64,000 nt of DNA, from assembly GCF_010728325.1 (NCBI RefSeq), contig NZ_AP022571.1, forward strand, positions 124,001-188,000, read 5' to 3'. Of this stretch, positions 26,849 through 34,923 are shown piece after piece. Position 1 is the first letter of the stretch; the number at the start of each line of letters is the position of its first letter. This DNA comes from Mycolicibacterium poriferae (lineage in GTDB: Bacteria > Actinomycetota > Actinomycetes > Mycobacteriales > Mycobacteriaceae). The position numbers and the translations under genes were made by a program. The notes below the pieces were generated by a model, which did no database searches, was not told the DNA's origin, and saw only the letters and a list, made by a program, of their open reading frames with translations.

Positions 26849-27169
26849 ATGGCACAGCAAGTTGTTGGTGCGGCGCAGATCCAGACCACCGCCGACCAGC
26901 TCGACGATCTCAAGATGCGGGCCCTCGACGTGCTCAGCCGCTACCAGCAGCATTCGATGGAACTGCAGGCCTCCGGCGGCCTCGACGGCCAGGCCGGTGT
27001 CGCCAACGTGGCCACGGCAGATGAGATCTCGCGGGCGCAGCGCGAGATGAACATGCGGTGGGAGTCGCTGATCGCGGCACTGCGTAACAGCGCGCCGGAC
27101 TTCACCAACATCGACACCCAGAGCGCCCAGCAGATCCAGTCGGTCGCCGGCGGCCTGCGCTTCACCTGA
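26849..27169 (+). CDS. EsxB (CFP-10)-like WXG100-family protein
   Basis: 106 residues forming two helices around a central turn, first of an adjacent pair as in esxB-esxA. The turn reads SGGLDGQAG where WXG is expected, so the Trp is missing. I also see no YxxxD/E motif after the second helix. AACAGGAG precedes the ATG. The partner is the next gene, and the heterodimer should be an EccC substrate. Confidence 0.8.
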   Translation: MAQQVVGAAQIQTTADQLDDLKMRALDVLSRYQQHSMELQASGGLDGQAGVANVATADEISRAQREMNMRWESLIAALRNSAPDFTNIDTQSAQQIQSVAGGLRFT

Positions 27170-27210
27170 CCCTCCATCCCACCAGAGACATTCGAAAGGA
27201 CTCCACCACA

Positions 27211-27507
27211 ATGGACGGAATGATCAAGGTCAATCCCGGCGCGATCGTCGATTACAACGCCGCCCTGGGAACGTTCAGCGGCGAGCTGGACAACATCGCC
27301 TCCGAGGCGCAGAACCTGCTCGGCGGCATCGCCGAGTACTTCACCACCGATCAGGCGTCGGTCACCTACGCCCAGGCGCAGCAGATGATCATCGACGCCA
27401 CCAACGAGGGCAAGGAAGTCATCCACCGCCACGGCCAGGCCGCCGACCAGGCTGGTGTGGACTTCGTGTCCCAGGACGGGGCCTCTGCCCAGACATTCAT
27501 GGTCTAG
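27211..27507 (+). CDS. EsxA (ESAT-6)-like WXG100-family protein
   Basis: 98 residues with a helix-turn-helix plan (IKVNPGAIVDYNAALGTFSG, turn at AEYFTTDQAS, second helix from TYAQAQQMIIDA). The WXG Trp is replaced by Tyr/Phe in the turn. GAAAGGA lies eleven bases before the ATG. A terminator-like palindrome follows the gene. Confidence 0.8.
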   Translation: MDGMIKVNPGAIVDYNAALGTFSGELDNIASEAQNLLGGIAEYFTTDQASVTYAQAQQMIIDATNEGKEVIHRHGQAADQAGVDFVSQDGASAQTFMV

Positions 27508-27545
27508 GACGGCCCACCAGGGGTGCTGTAGCGACACTGCCGAAA

Positions 27546-27575
27546 GGGGGGCCAACTGCAGTTGGCCCCCCTTTG
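27546..27575 (+). terminator. 26-bp perfect palindrome followed by T run after esxA-like gene
   Basis: GGGGGGCCAACTG / CAGTTGGCCCCCC at 27546-27571 followed by TTTG. This is a classic rho-independent terminator shape. It separates the esx pair from espG by 100 bases and would allow high esx expression with reduced read-through into espG. Confidence 0.85.
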
Positions 27576-27606
27576 TGCTGCTCGAAAGAAACAGAAGGGA
27601 TAGGAC

Positions 27607-28473
27607 ATGGCGCTGACGACAACCGTCGGGGGCGTATGGGTACTGCAGGCGCTGCTGGGTGTGGAGTCCATGCCAACAGCGTTGCGGCTCAAGCCATTTA
27701 TTCCGTCCGTGCATCACGAACTGATTGTTGAGACCACAGCAGGGCCGGTCCCGATCGCCGAAACCGCAGAGTATCTGAGCCTGGTGCAGGCCGGCGCCAT
27801 TTCTCCTAGTGGCGCGGTCGACGACCCGGTGCGCGACTGGATGACCGTGCTGGGGCGGCCTGACCGTCAGGCCGTCCTGACCATTCGGCGACCGTCAGGG
27901 CAGGCCGTCCACAACGGTGAACTCCCGACGGTGGACGAGCGGGTGGTCGTGGTGTGCCGGTACCGCCGGTGGCTGGCGATGGCTGCCCGCGACGGCAACG
28001 ACATGGTCGTTGACGCGGTGGGGGAGACCGATGACCCCGCAGTCCAGGCGGACTTGATGTGCCAAACCTTGATGCCGGCACTGGGCGTGGCTGCACCCGC
28101 GGACATCGACGGCGTCAACATCCCCGCCGACCTGATGCAATCGACGCTGGAAGCCGCTGTCCCGCAGGGGCGAGACGCCACGATCGCCGCGATGAGCAGG
28201 CTGGGACTGCAACCCCAGCAGGCCGAGGTGCTGGCTGCGGCGACACGCCTGGACGACTCAGCCATGGCCGTCGCCATGGTGATTGACCACGACATCGCCC
28301 AGCATGTCCATCCCCGGGTGGTCACGGTGGCCGACACCGAGTTTGGTCGCGTCAGCATCACCACGAGCACGTCGGCTGACGGTAAGCAGTGGCTGAGCTT
28401 GTGGCCGGCCACCACCGACGCCGTCCGCGAGGACCTCTACGGGTTACTTTCCGCGCCGCGGGCGGCCGCGTAA
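27607..28473 (+). CDS. espG: EspG, ESX-specific chaperone of PE/PPE proteins
   Basis: 288 residues, the usual EspG length. The start TVGGVWVLQALLGVESMPTA and a repeated alpha/beta half (VVCRYRRWLAMAARDGNDMV, ITTSTSADGKQWLSLWPATT) match the quasi-twofold EspG fold. It binds the tip of cognate PPE proteins in the cytosol and keeps the PE-PPE dimer soluble for EccC. AGGGATAGG precedes the ATG. No copy of the shared box is seen directly upstream, so it may depend on read-through. Confidence 0.88.
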   Translation: MALTTTVGGVWVLQALLGVESMPTALRLKPFIPSVHHELIVETTAGPVPIAETAEYLSLVQAGAISPSGAVDDPVRDWMTVLGRPDRQAVLTIRRPSGQAVHNGELPTVDERVVVVCRYRRWLAMAARDGNDMVVDAVGETDDPAVQADLMCQTLMPALGVAAPADIDGVNIPADLMQSTLEAAVPQGRDATIAAMSRLGLQPQQAEVLAAATRLDDSAMAVAMVIDHDIAQHVHPRVVTVADTEFGRVSITTSTSADGKQWLSLWPATTDAVREDLYGLLSAPRAAA

Positions 28474-28503
28474 AACGCCATGCGTGCATATGTCGGGGGG
28501 CGT

Positions 28504-28543
28504 GAAATTAGTGCCGATTTAGGGTCGTTTCGCCTAGTAGGGT
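28504..28543 (+). promoter_or_regulatory. Shared-box promoter of eccB, leaderless
   Basis: The box GAAATTAGTGCCGAT starts at 28504 with reference T at 28509. The -10 TAGGGT is at 28538-28543, 29 nt away, and the ATG follows after seven bases. Confidence 0.82.
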
Positions 28544-28550
28544 GGGCGAT

Positions 28551-30068
28551 ATGGCGCTGAATTTGACGTCGCGGCTGCAGGTAACGGCCCACTATTTCTG
28601 GAACCGCCGCAACGCGGCGGCGCTGAGCCATCACGGCGTCCGGTTGGAATACGACCCCGAGCAGCGCCGCAGCGCCGCGCTCATTCTCGGGGTCATGTTC
28701 ACACTGCTGGCGATGGCACTGATGTTCATGCTGTCGATGTGTTCCCCCGCCGGACAGGTGGGCCAGTCGGCCATCTTGGCCGACCGCGACACCGGCGCGG
28801 TCTACGTGATGGTCGACGGTCGACTACACCCGGCGCTGAACCTGATGAGCGCCCGGCTGATCGCCGGCCAGCCGAATAATCCGACGTTCGTCAAGGCCGC
28901 CGAGCTGGAGAAATACCCGCAGGGGCCGCTGGTGGGCATCGTGGGCGCTCCCGCGGCGATGCCCATCCGAACGGCGTCGTCCTCGGACTGGACCGTGTGC
29001 GACACCGCACCGACACCGACGTCGACGACCTCAGCCGCCTCGGAACCTGTGGTCACGGCGATCGCCGGCCAACTCACGCTAGGCCAGCGCTCAGCGCCGC
29101 TGCAGATGCCCGATGCCATCTTGGGCCGCTACGGCGATCGCACCTATGTGATCTGGGAGGGGCACCGCTCCGAGATTGACCTCAGCAACAAGGCGGTCGC
29201 TTTGGCATTGGGCGTCGATTCGACTGCGCCGGAACCGATTCCGTTGTCGCGCCCGCTTTTTGATGCCCTTCCGGCGACGGACCCGCTGGTGATCCCGGCC
29301 ATTCCGGGGGCAGGGGAACCGTCACGGTGGAATGTCGCCGACGGCGCGGTGATTGGGTCTGTGCTGACGGTGCGTGACCTCGGTCAGCCCAACGCTGCCG
29401 AATCGCTGTACGTGCTGTTACGTGATGGCGTGCAACGGGTTTCGCCGTTCGTTGCTTCACTCTTGCGATCGGCGAACTCGTTCGGCGATGTGGCCCCCAT
29501 CCAGGTGGCCCCCGACAAACTCGCTCCGATACCGGTGGTGGATAAGCTGCCCGTGTCGTTCTACCCGGCCACTCGGCTGCGCCTGGTGGACACTGCCGTC
29601 AATGCCACCACCTGCTTGGCATGGTCGAAAGGCGCCACGGACCGCGCCGCCGAAATCACGATCTTGTCGGGGCAAGGACTGCCGATCCCCCTCGGCTCTG
29701 CCGATAACCGCCTGGTGAAACTTCCGAAGGGCGTTCATGATCCCGAATCGGTGGAGGCTGACCAGGTGTACATCGCCCCCGGTGCCACGAACTTGGTGAT
29801 GACGACCAGCGCGGCCCCAGCGGCGTCCTCGCGCGAAGCGATGTGGTGGATTTCAGATCAGGGGGTCCGCTTTGGCATCGAGTTGTCCGACGACGCATTC
29901 AGAGCCCTCGGGGTGTCCCCGGATAGGTCGCAGCAGGCGCCGTGGCCGCTGATCCGGGCGTTTGCGCCAGGGCCAGCACTCACCCGCGCCGACGCACTGG
30001 TCCAGCACGACTCGCTCGCTCCCGTCGGGGGCGCCGAAGCGCTCCCCACCAGGTCTCCGGGAAGCTAG
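28551..30068 (+). CDS. eccB: EccB, T7SS core membrane component
   Basis: 505 residues. Short cytoplasmic N-terminus with VTAHYFWNRRNAAALSHHGV, one transmembrane helix (ALILGVMFTLLAMALMFML), and a large periplasmic domain of repeated alpha/beta units with two conserved cysteines (WTVCDTAPT and NATTCLAWS). EccB forms the periplasmic part of the ESX channel and is often an ATPase-like or stabilising subunit. ATG at 28551 is chosen over the GTG at 28542 because that GTG overlaps the -10 element. Confidence 0.95.
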   Translation: MALNLTSRLQVTAHYFWNRRNAAALSHHGVRLEYDPEQRRSAALILGVMFTLLAMALMFMLSMCSPAGQVGQSAILADRDTGAVYVMVDGRLHPALNLMSARLIAGQPNNPTFVKAAELEKYPQGPLVGIVGAPAAMPIRTASSSDWTVCDTAPTPTSTTSAASEPVVTAIAGQLTLGQRSAPLQMPDAILGRYGDRTYVIWEGHRSEIDLSNKAVALALGVDSTAPEPIPLSRPLFDALPATDPLVIPAIPGAGEPSRWNVADGAVIGSVLTVRDLGQPNAAESLYVLLRDGVQRVSPFVASLLRSANSFGDVAPIQVAPDKLAPIPVVDKLPVSFYPATRLRLVDTAVNATTCLAWSKGATDRAAEITILSGQGLPIPLGSADNRLVKLPKGVHDPESVEADQVYIAPGATNLVMTTSAAPAASSREAMWWISDQGVRFGIELSDDAFRALGVSPDRSQQAPWPLIRAFAPGPALTRADALVQHDSLAPVGGAEALPTRSPGS

Positions 30069-30089
30069 TTGCCATAAATCGAGGGTCGA

Positions 30090-30128
30090 AAAACTAGTGC
30101 CGATATACGACATACACGCTGATAGGAT
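30090..30128 (+). promoter_or_regulatory. Shared-box promoter of the espI-eccD-mycP-eccE operon, leaderless
   Basis: The box AAAACTAGTGCCGAT has its reference T at 30095. The -10 TAGGAT is at 30123-30128, 28 nt away (one less than the rest), and the GTG start comes after six bases. Confidence 0.75.
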
Positions 30129-30134
30129 CTGATT

Positions 30135-31742
30135 GTGACTGACCGCGACCTTCCCCCTGAGCAGCCGGGCTACCCTCCGAGCGAGGGTGATCCCCGCGAC
30201 ACCCGCGCGCACGCCGCAGAGCCGCCGGCACCGCTGGCGGTGCCGGGCTGGCCCTCACTACCGGCGAGCGGTGGGGAATCCGCGGGCGCTCACGCCCAAT
30301 CCCCAGTGCCGCCCCCGCCCCCGCCGTGGCCGGGCCGCACCCCGGATGTGCCCAGTCCAGCACCACGATCCGACGCGGGTCCGCCGTGGGGCCAGCACTC
30401 GCAACCCAGCGAGTCTGAGGCTGCGGCGTCGACCCCGGAGCAACCCGCGCCGGCCTCGCAAGATCTTGACCAGGGCGCGCCGTACCGCCCGTCGGATGTT
30501 GAGACCACCACGTTTTTCGATCGCCGCGATTTCCCGCCCCCGCCGCTGCGCGAAAGCCCCTCCGGCGGCAGTAGTTTCGGCGACGCCGGTGCGGGCCAGC
30601 ACGCGGCGCCGTCCACCTCCTCTCAGTGGGGTGGCGAGCCCCCGCGGCATCAGGCCCCACCGTTTCCACAGCAATCCGGCCCGCATCGTCCCCAGTCGCC
30701 CGCCCAAGGCTGGCCCGGAGAGCGCTCTGCGCCTCCTGCCGGCGACCCCCGCCAGTGGGGCGAGCCCGCCCCGGTGTCCACGGGGCCGGCCAACTACTCC
30801 TACGTCGACTCGATTCGGCCCACCGAACTCGTGCCGACCCGCAAGATTCCCCCCGGCAAGGGGTGGCGAAAAGTGCTGTACAAGAGCACCTTTGGGCTGC
30901 TGAACTTCGGGCAATCACCCGATGAACGGCACTTGGCTGAGTTGGAAGCCAAGATCCGCTCCCTGCTGCGGGGCCGCTACAAGATCGGGGTTCTCGGCAA
31001 AGGCGGCGTCGGCAAGACCACGATTGCCGCCGGGGTGGGGTCGATCTTCGCCGAGCTCCGCCAGGACGACCGGGTGGTGGCCATCGACGCCGACACCGCG
31101 TTCGGCAAGCTGGGCCTGCGCGTGGACCCCAACGCCAAGGGTTCCTATTGGGAGCTGGCCGCCGATCAGGACTTGCGGACCTTCGCCGACGTGCGCTCCC
31201 GCGTGGGCAACAACACCGCCGGCTTATTCGTGCTGGCCGGCGAATCCGCCACCGCCCGCCGCCGCATACTCGATCCGAGCATCTACCGGGAGGCGACCAG
31301 TCGGCTGGACAACCACTTCACCCTGTCAATCATCGACTGCGGGTCCACCATGGATTCCCCGGTAACCCGCGAGGTCCTGCGCGATCTCGACGCACTGATC
31401 GTTGTGTCCTCGATGTGGGTCGACGGCGCCTCAGCGGCCGCGCAGACCATGGAGCTGCTCGCCAACACCGGCCATACCGGGCTGCTGCATCGCACCGTGG
31501 TCGTGCTCAACGACGGCGACGGCCACGCCGACAAGCGCACCCGCGAGGTGCTTCATGAGCAGTTCAGCCAGCGCGGCCAGCGCGTGGTGGAGGTGCCCTT
31601 CGATCGGCATCTGCGTCCCGGCGGTGTGGTCGACGTGCAGAACGAAATCGACAAGGTGACGCGTCGCCGGTTCATTGAGATCGCCGCGGCGATCGCCGAG
31701 CACTTTCCCACGACCAGTGACAGCCTGCGGGGGCGCCGGTGA
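30135..31742 (+). CDS. EspI-like Pro-rich protein with MinD/ParA-type ATPase domain
   Basis: 535 residues. Residues 1-240 are Pro/Ala/Ser-rich and disordered. The C-terminal 290 residues are a MinD/ParA-like ATPase with deviant Walker A GKGGVGKTT (about 286) and IDADTAFGKLGLRVDP; VINDG-type switch residues follow. EspI of ESX-1 has the same plan and sits between esxA and eccD, as here, where it adjusts secretion to ATP level. GTG start. It overlaps eccD by 4 bases. Its fused Pro-rich tail and operon make a plasmid partition role unlikely. Confidence 0.85.
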   Translation: MTDRDLPPEQPGYPPSEGDPRDTRAHAAEPPAPLAVPGWPSLPASGGESAGAHAQSPVPPPPPPWPGRTPDVPSPAPRSDAGPPWGQHSQPSESEAAASTPEQPAPASQDLDQGAPYRPSDVETTTFFDRRDFPPPPLRESPSGGSSFGDAGAGQHAAPSTSSQWGGEPPRHQAPPFPQQSGPHRPQSPAQGWPGERSAPPAGDPRQWGEPAPVSTGPANYSYVDSIRPTELVPTRKIPPGKGWRKVLYKSTFGLLNFGQSPDERHLAELEAKIRSLLRGRYKIGVLGKGGVGKTTIAAGVGSIFAELRQDDRVVAIDADTAFGKLGLRVDPNAKGSYWELAADQDLRTFADVRSRVGNNTAGLFVLAGESATARRRILDPSIYREATSRLDNHFTLSIIDCGSTMDSPVTREVLRDLDALIVVSSMWVDGASAAAQTMELLANTGHTGLLHRTVVVLNDGDGHADKRTREVLHEQFSQRGQRVVEVPFDRHLRPGGVVDVQNEIDKVTRRRFIEIAAAIAEHFPTTSDSLRGRR

Positions 31743-33256
31743 CCACGGTGCACCCGTCGACTCCCACGTCAGGATCGTCAGCCCCCGGAGGGCCGCTGGT
31801 GCCCTCGTCGTGCCGGGTGTCGCTGCTGGTCGGCGGCGCCCACCAGATTGATCTGGTGTTACCGGCCGCAGTCCCGCTCTCGGCGTTGACCGACTCGACA
31901 CTTGGGGCGGTCAATCGGCTGCTGCGCAGTAAGGGTGAAGACGAACTCCCTGTGGGGACATACGAATTCGCCCGTGCGGTGGGAATGACACGCCTGTCGG
32001 AGGAGGTGTCACTGTCGGCGCAGGGTGTGGCCGACGGTGACCTACTGGCGTTCGTGCCAGAGAAGACAGCCCGCCGATACACGCCGCTGATCGAGAATGT
32101 CTCGACTGCACTGGCCCGCTGGGCCCATGCCCATTTTCCTCCAGTATCAACCCACGACGCGGTGGTGGTCGCCGGGGCGCTCACGGCGGCGGCGCTGCTC
32201 GGGGCGGCCCTGCTGGTGTGGCGGCTTCGGTGGGCGGCCCAGCCGTTCTGGCTCAGCCCCGCGATTTTCGCCGTCACGGCGGGCATCCTGTTGGCCACGA
32301 CGATGCTTTCGGCGCGCGCTGGGGCCAGCCGCGTCATCGTCGACGGCGCCGCTTGGGCAGTGCTGGCCGGCCTCGTCTTGGCCGGCGCCAGCGCACCGTA
32401 TGGCGACCAGCCCGGCGCCCCGCATGCTTTCCTAGCGGCCGTGGTCGCCACCGTCGGTGTGTTGCTGTTGGCGCGGATGACGGGCCGCCATTGGACGGCG
32501 GCGGCGGCGATCGTCACTGTGTCCGCCGCCGTCATCGCCGCCAGCCTGACTCGCATGTTCTTCGACGTTCCCGCTCAACGCATCGCCATTGTCATGTTGA
32601 TGGCGGTGCTGATCGCTTCTCGAGTGGCGACCGCAATCGGGCTGTGGATGGCCAAGGTTCCGCGTCAGAGCTTTGAATCGATCACAGGGCGCGATATGTT
32701 CACCCGCGCTCCAGGTCAACCCGAGGACACGCTGACCCCGGTGGAGTCGGCCGCCCATGACGTGACGCTGCGCGGTGAGCAGGTCGCCGAGGTGGCCCGT
32801 CGATCCAACCGGGTGCTCACCGGGACCCTGCTCGGGATCGCCGTGGTGCAGCTGGCGGCTTCCTGGTGGGCGATCGCCCCGGGGTCGGGCTCGCAGTGGC
32901 CCTCGATCGTCGTCGTCGCGGTGACGTCGGTGTGCCTGATTCTGCGGGCCCGCGGTCTGCGGCACCGCCGTCATGCGGTGACCATCGTCAGCGGCTCGGC
33001 GCTCTCGCTGATGGCGATCCCGTTGCACTACGGCCTCAGTGCGCCCGCCTCAGCGACTGTTGCGGTCGTGGTGTCGGCGGCCGCGGTGCTGGCCGTGGCT
33101 GTGGCCGGGCTGCTGGCTGGGGCGGTCATTCCCTCGCGCAGCTTCTCTGAACCCATCCGGCAGATTGTGGAGTGGTTGGAGTACATCGGCTATGCCCTCA
33201 TTGTGCCGTTCGCCGCGTGGGCAATCGGCTTGCTGCAGTACATCAGGTTGCACTGA
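31739..33256 (+). CDS. eccD: EccD, T7SS channel membrane protein
   Basis: 505 residues. The N-terminal ubiquitin-like domain (CRVSLLVGGAHQIDLVLPAA) is followed from about residue 140 by around eleven transmembrane helices, the standard EccD layout. EccD dimers line the inner-membrane pore of the ESX complex. GTG start overlaps the espI-like stop (GTGA). Its stop overlaps the mycP ATG. Confidence 0.95.
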   Translation: MTTVHPSTPTSGSSAPGGPLVPSSCRVSLLVGGAHQIDLVLPAAVPLSALTDSTLGAVNRLLRSKGEDELPVGTYEFARAVGMTRLSEEVSLSAQGVADGDLLAFVPEKTARRYTPLIENVSTALARWAHAHFPPVSTHDAVVVAGALTAAALLGAALLVWRLRWAAQPFWLSPAIFAVTAGILLATTMLSARAGASRVIVDGAAWAVLAGLVLAGASAPYGDQPGAPHAFLAAVVATVGVLLLARMTGRHWTAAAAIVTVSAAVIAASLTRMFFDVPAQRIAIVMLMAVLIASRVATAIGLWMAKVPRQSFESITGRDMFTRAPGQPEDTLTPVESAAHDVTLRGEQVAEVARRSNRVLTGTLLGIAVVQLAASWWAIAPGSGSQWPSIVVVAVTSVCLILRARGLRHRRHAVTIVSGSALSLMAIPLHYGLSAPASATVAVVVSAAAVLAVAVAGLLAGAVIPSRSFSEPIRQIVEWLEYIGYALIVPFAAWAIGLLQYIRLH

Positions 33257-34923
33257 TGCGGGGCAAAAGTGTGGCAGCGGGCCTGGCCGCATTCGGACTG
33301 CTCGCCGCCAACGTGTTGGCACCCCCGGCGGCGCTGGCGGTCGCCCCACCGGTCATCGACCCGGGCGCACTGCCGCCGGACGAGACTCCGGGCCCGCCCC
33401 AGGAGATGCGCCAAACCAAGGCGTGCGTGACCCCGGTGGTAGTGAGCGATCCCAACGTGGCCCAGCCCGACCCGGGCAACACCATGCTCAACATCGAACA
33501 GGCCTGGCAATATTCAACCGGCGCCGGAGTGACGGTAGCCATCATCGATACTGGCGTCACCCCCAACCCGCGGTTCCCGCGGCTGTTCCCCGGCGGCGAC
33601 TTCGTGCAAGGACTACCCGACGGCGGGCTGACCGATTGTGAAAGCCACGGCACCATCGTCGCCTCGATCATCGGCGCCGCGCCCGCCAACCCGGCCGACC
33701 GCCCCACGCCGCGTCCGGCGGGAGCAGGGGCCCCCCCTCCGCCCCCGGGCGTGCCGGCCAACCCGGCGCCACCAGCGTTTCCCCCGCCACCGACGATCAC
33801 CGCGACCGCGACAGTGACCGCGCCGGCACCGCCGCCCGAGCCGCCGCCACCTCCGGCAGAACCGCCGCCCGGCGGGCCGCCGCCGGCGGGACCTCCCCCC
33901 GCGCAGGGTCCCGGCGACACCGGCGCCGCACAGCCGTTGGTGCCGGGCCCTCCGCCAGGGGGACCGGACGGGGTGGTCGGCGTGGCCCCCGATGTCTCGC
34001 TGATCTCGATTCGTCAGTCCTCGACGGCGTTCACTCCGGCGCGACCAGCCCCCGGGGACATCGAGGGCCAACGCAAGGCCGGTGACATCGCGACCCTGGC
34101 CAAGGCCATTCGACATGCCGCAGACCTGCCCGGCGTTCAGGTGATCAACGTGTCGTTGGCGTCGTGCATCAACGCCGCGGCCCCGGTCAACCAGGATGCT
34201 CTGGGCGCGGCGGTGCGCTACGCCGCGGTGGACAAGGACATCGTGATCGTGGCCGCCGCCGGCAATCAGGGCGGCGGCGACCAGGGGCAGGACTGCGGAC
34301 AGAACCCCGCGTTCAATGCCCTGAACCCCAACGATCCGCGGGACTGGGCTGGGGTGCGCACGATCGTGACTCCGGCGTGGTTCTCCGACTACGTGCTCAC
34401 CGTCGGAGCGGTGACCCCCGAGGGGCTGCCGCTGCCGGATTCGATCAACGGCCCGTGGGTGTCGGTGGCCGCCCCGGGGTGGCGGATCATGGGCCTGTCG
34501 AACACCAACGGCGCGGCGGTCAACGCCCGACCCGATGAACCCGGCTTGGGCGCGGGCTTCTGGGGGACCAGCTTCTCGGCCGCCTACGTCAGCGGCGTGG
34601 TCGCACTCGTGCGGGCCAAGTTCCCCGATCTCACTGCGGCCCAGGTCATGCGGCGCATCACCGAGACCGCCCACAATCCGGCCCGCGGGGTCGACAACCA
34701 GGTCGGCTACGGCGTGGTCGATCCGGTAGCGGCGCTCACCTTCGATGTGCCGCTGGGCGATCCGAAGCCAGCCGAGCGGCTCAGCACCGACCTCTACGTG
34801 CCGCCGCCGCCGCCGGGACCGGACCATCGACCGCGCAACAGCGCCCTCCTTGCCGGCGCCGCGGTGCTGTTGGTCGCCGGGGCCGCCGTGGCGGTCGTGG
34901 GTATGCGACGGAGGCTGCGATGA
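33256..34923 (+). CDS. mycP: MycP, mycosin subtilisin-like protease, with long Pro-rich insertion
   Basis: 555 residues. Signal peptide (AAGLAAFGLLAANVLAPPAALA), then catalytic Asp in VAIIDTGV (about 97), His in ESHGTIVAS (about 131), Ser in GTSFSAAYVSG (about 438), and a C-terminal anchor (SALLAGAAVLLVAGAAVAVV). Between His and the next core strand lies an insertion of about 90 residues, mostly proline and alanine (about 150-240). Mycosins stabilise the ESX membrane complex and cleave some substrates in the periplasm. ATG at 33256 overlaps the eccD TGA. Confidence 0.95.
   Translation: MRGKSVAAGLAAFGLLAANVLAPPAALAVAPPVIDPGALPPDETPGPPQEMRQTKACVTPVVVSDPNVAQPDPGNTMLNIEQAWQYSTGAGVTVAIIDTGVTPNPRFPRLFPGGDFVQGLPDGGLTDCESHGTIVASIIGAAPANPADRPTPRPAGAGAPPPPPGVPANPAPPAFPPPPTITATATVTAPAPPPEPPPPPAEPPPGGPPPAGPPPAQGPGDTGAAQPLVPGPPPGGPDGVVGVAPDVSLISIRQSSTAFTPARPAPGDIEGQRKAGDIATLAKAIRHAADLPGVQVINVSLASCINAAAPVNQDALGAAVRYAAVDKDIVIVAAAGNQGGGDQGQDCGQNPAFNALNPNDPRDWAGVRTIVTPAWFSDYVLTVGAVTPEGLPLPDSINGPWVSVAAPGWRIMGLSNTNGAAVNARPDEPGLGAGFWGTSFSAAYVSGVVALVRAKFPDLTAAQVMRRITETAHNPARGVDNQVGYGVVDPVAALTFDVPLGDPKPAERLSTDLYVPPPPPGPDHRPRNSALLAGAAVLLVAGAAVAVVGMRRRLR

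Noticed and set aside
30135..31742. ParA-type plasmid partition ATPase
   Set aside because: The ATPase is fused to a 240-residue Pro-rich region and lies in one operon with eccD, the EspI arrangement. No ParB or parS is seen.
33613..34827. 404-codon minus-strand open frame over mycP
   Set aside because: It is the shadow of mycP, whose catalytic triad and anchor are intact.
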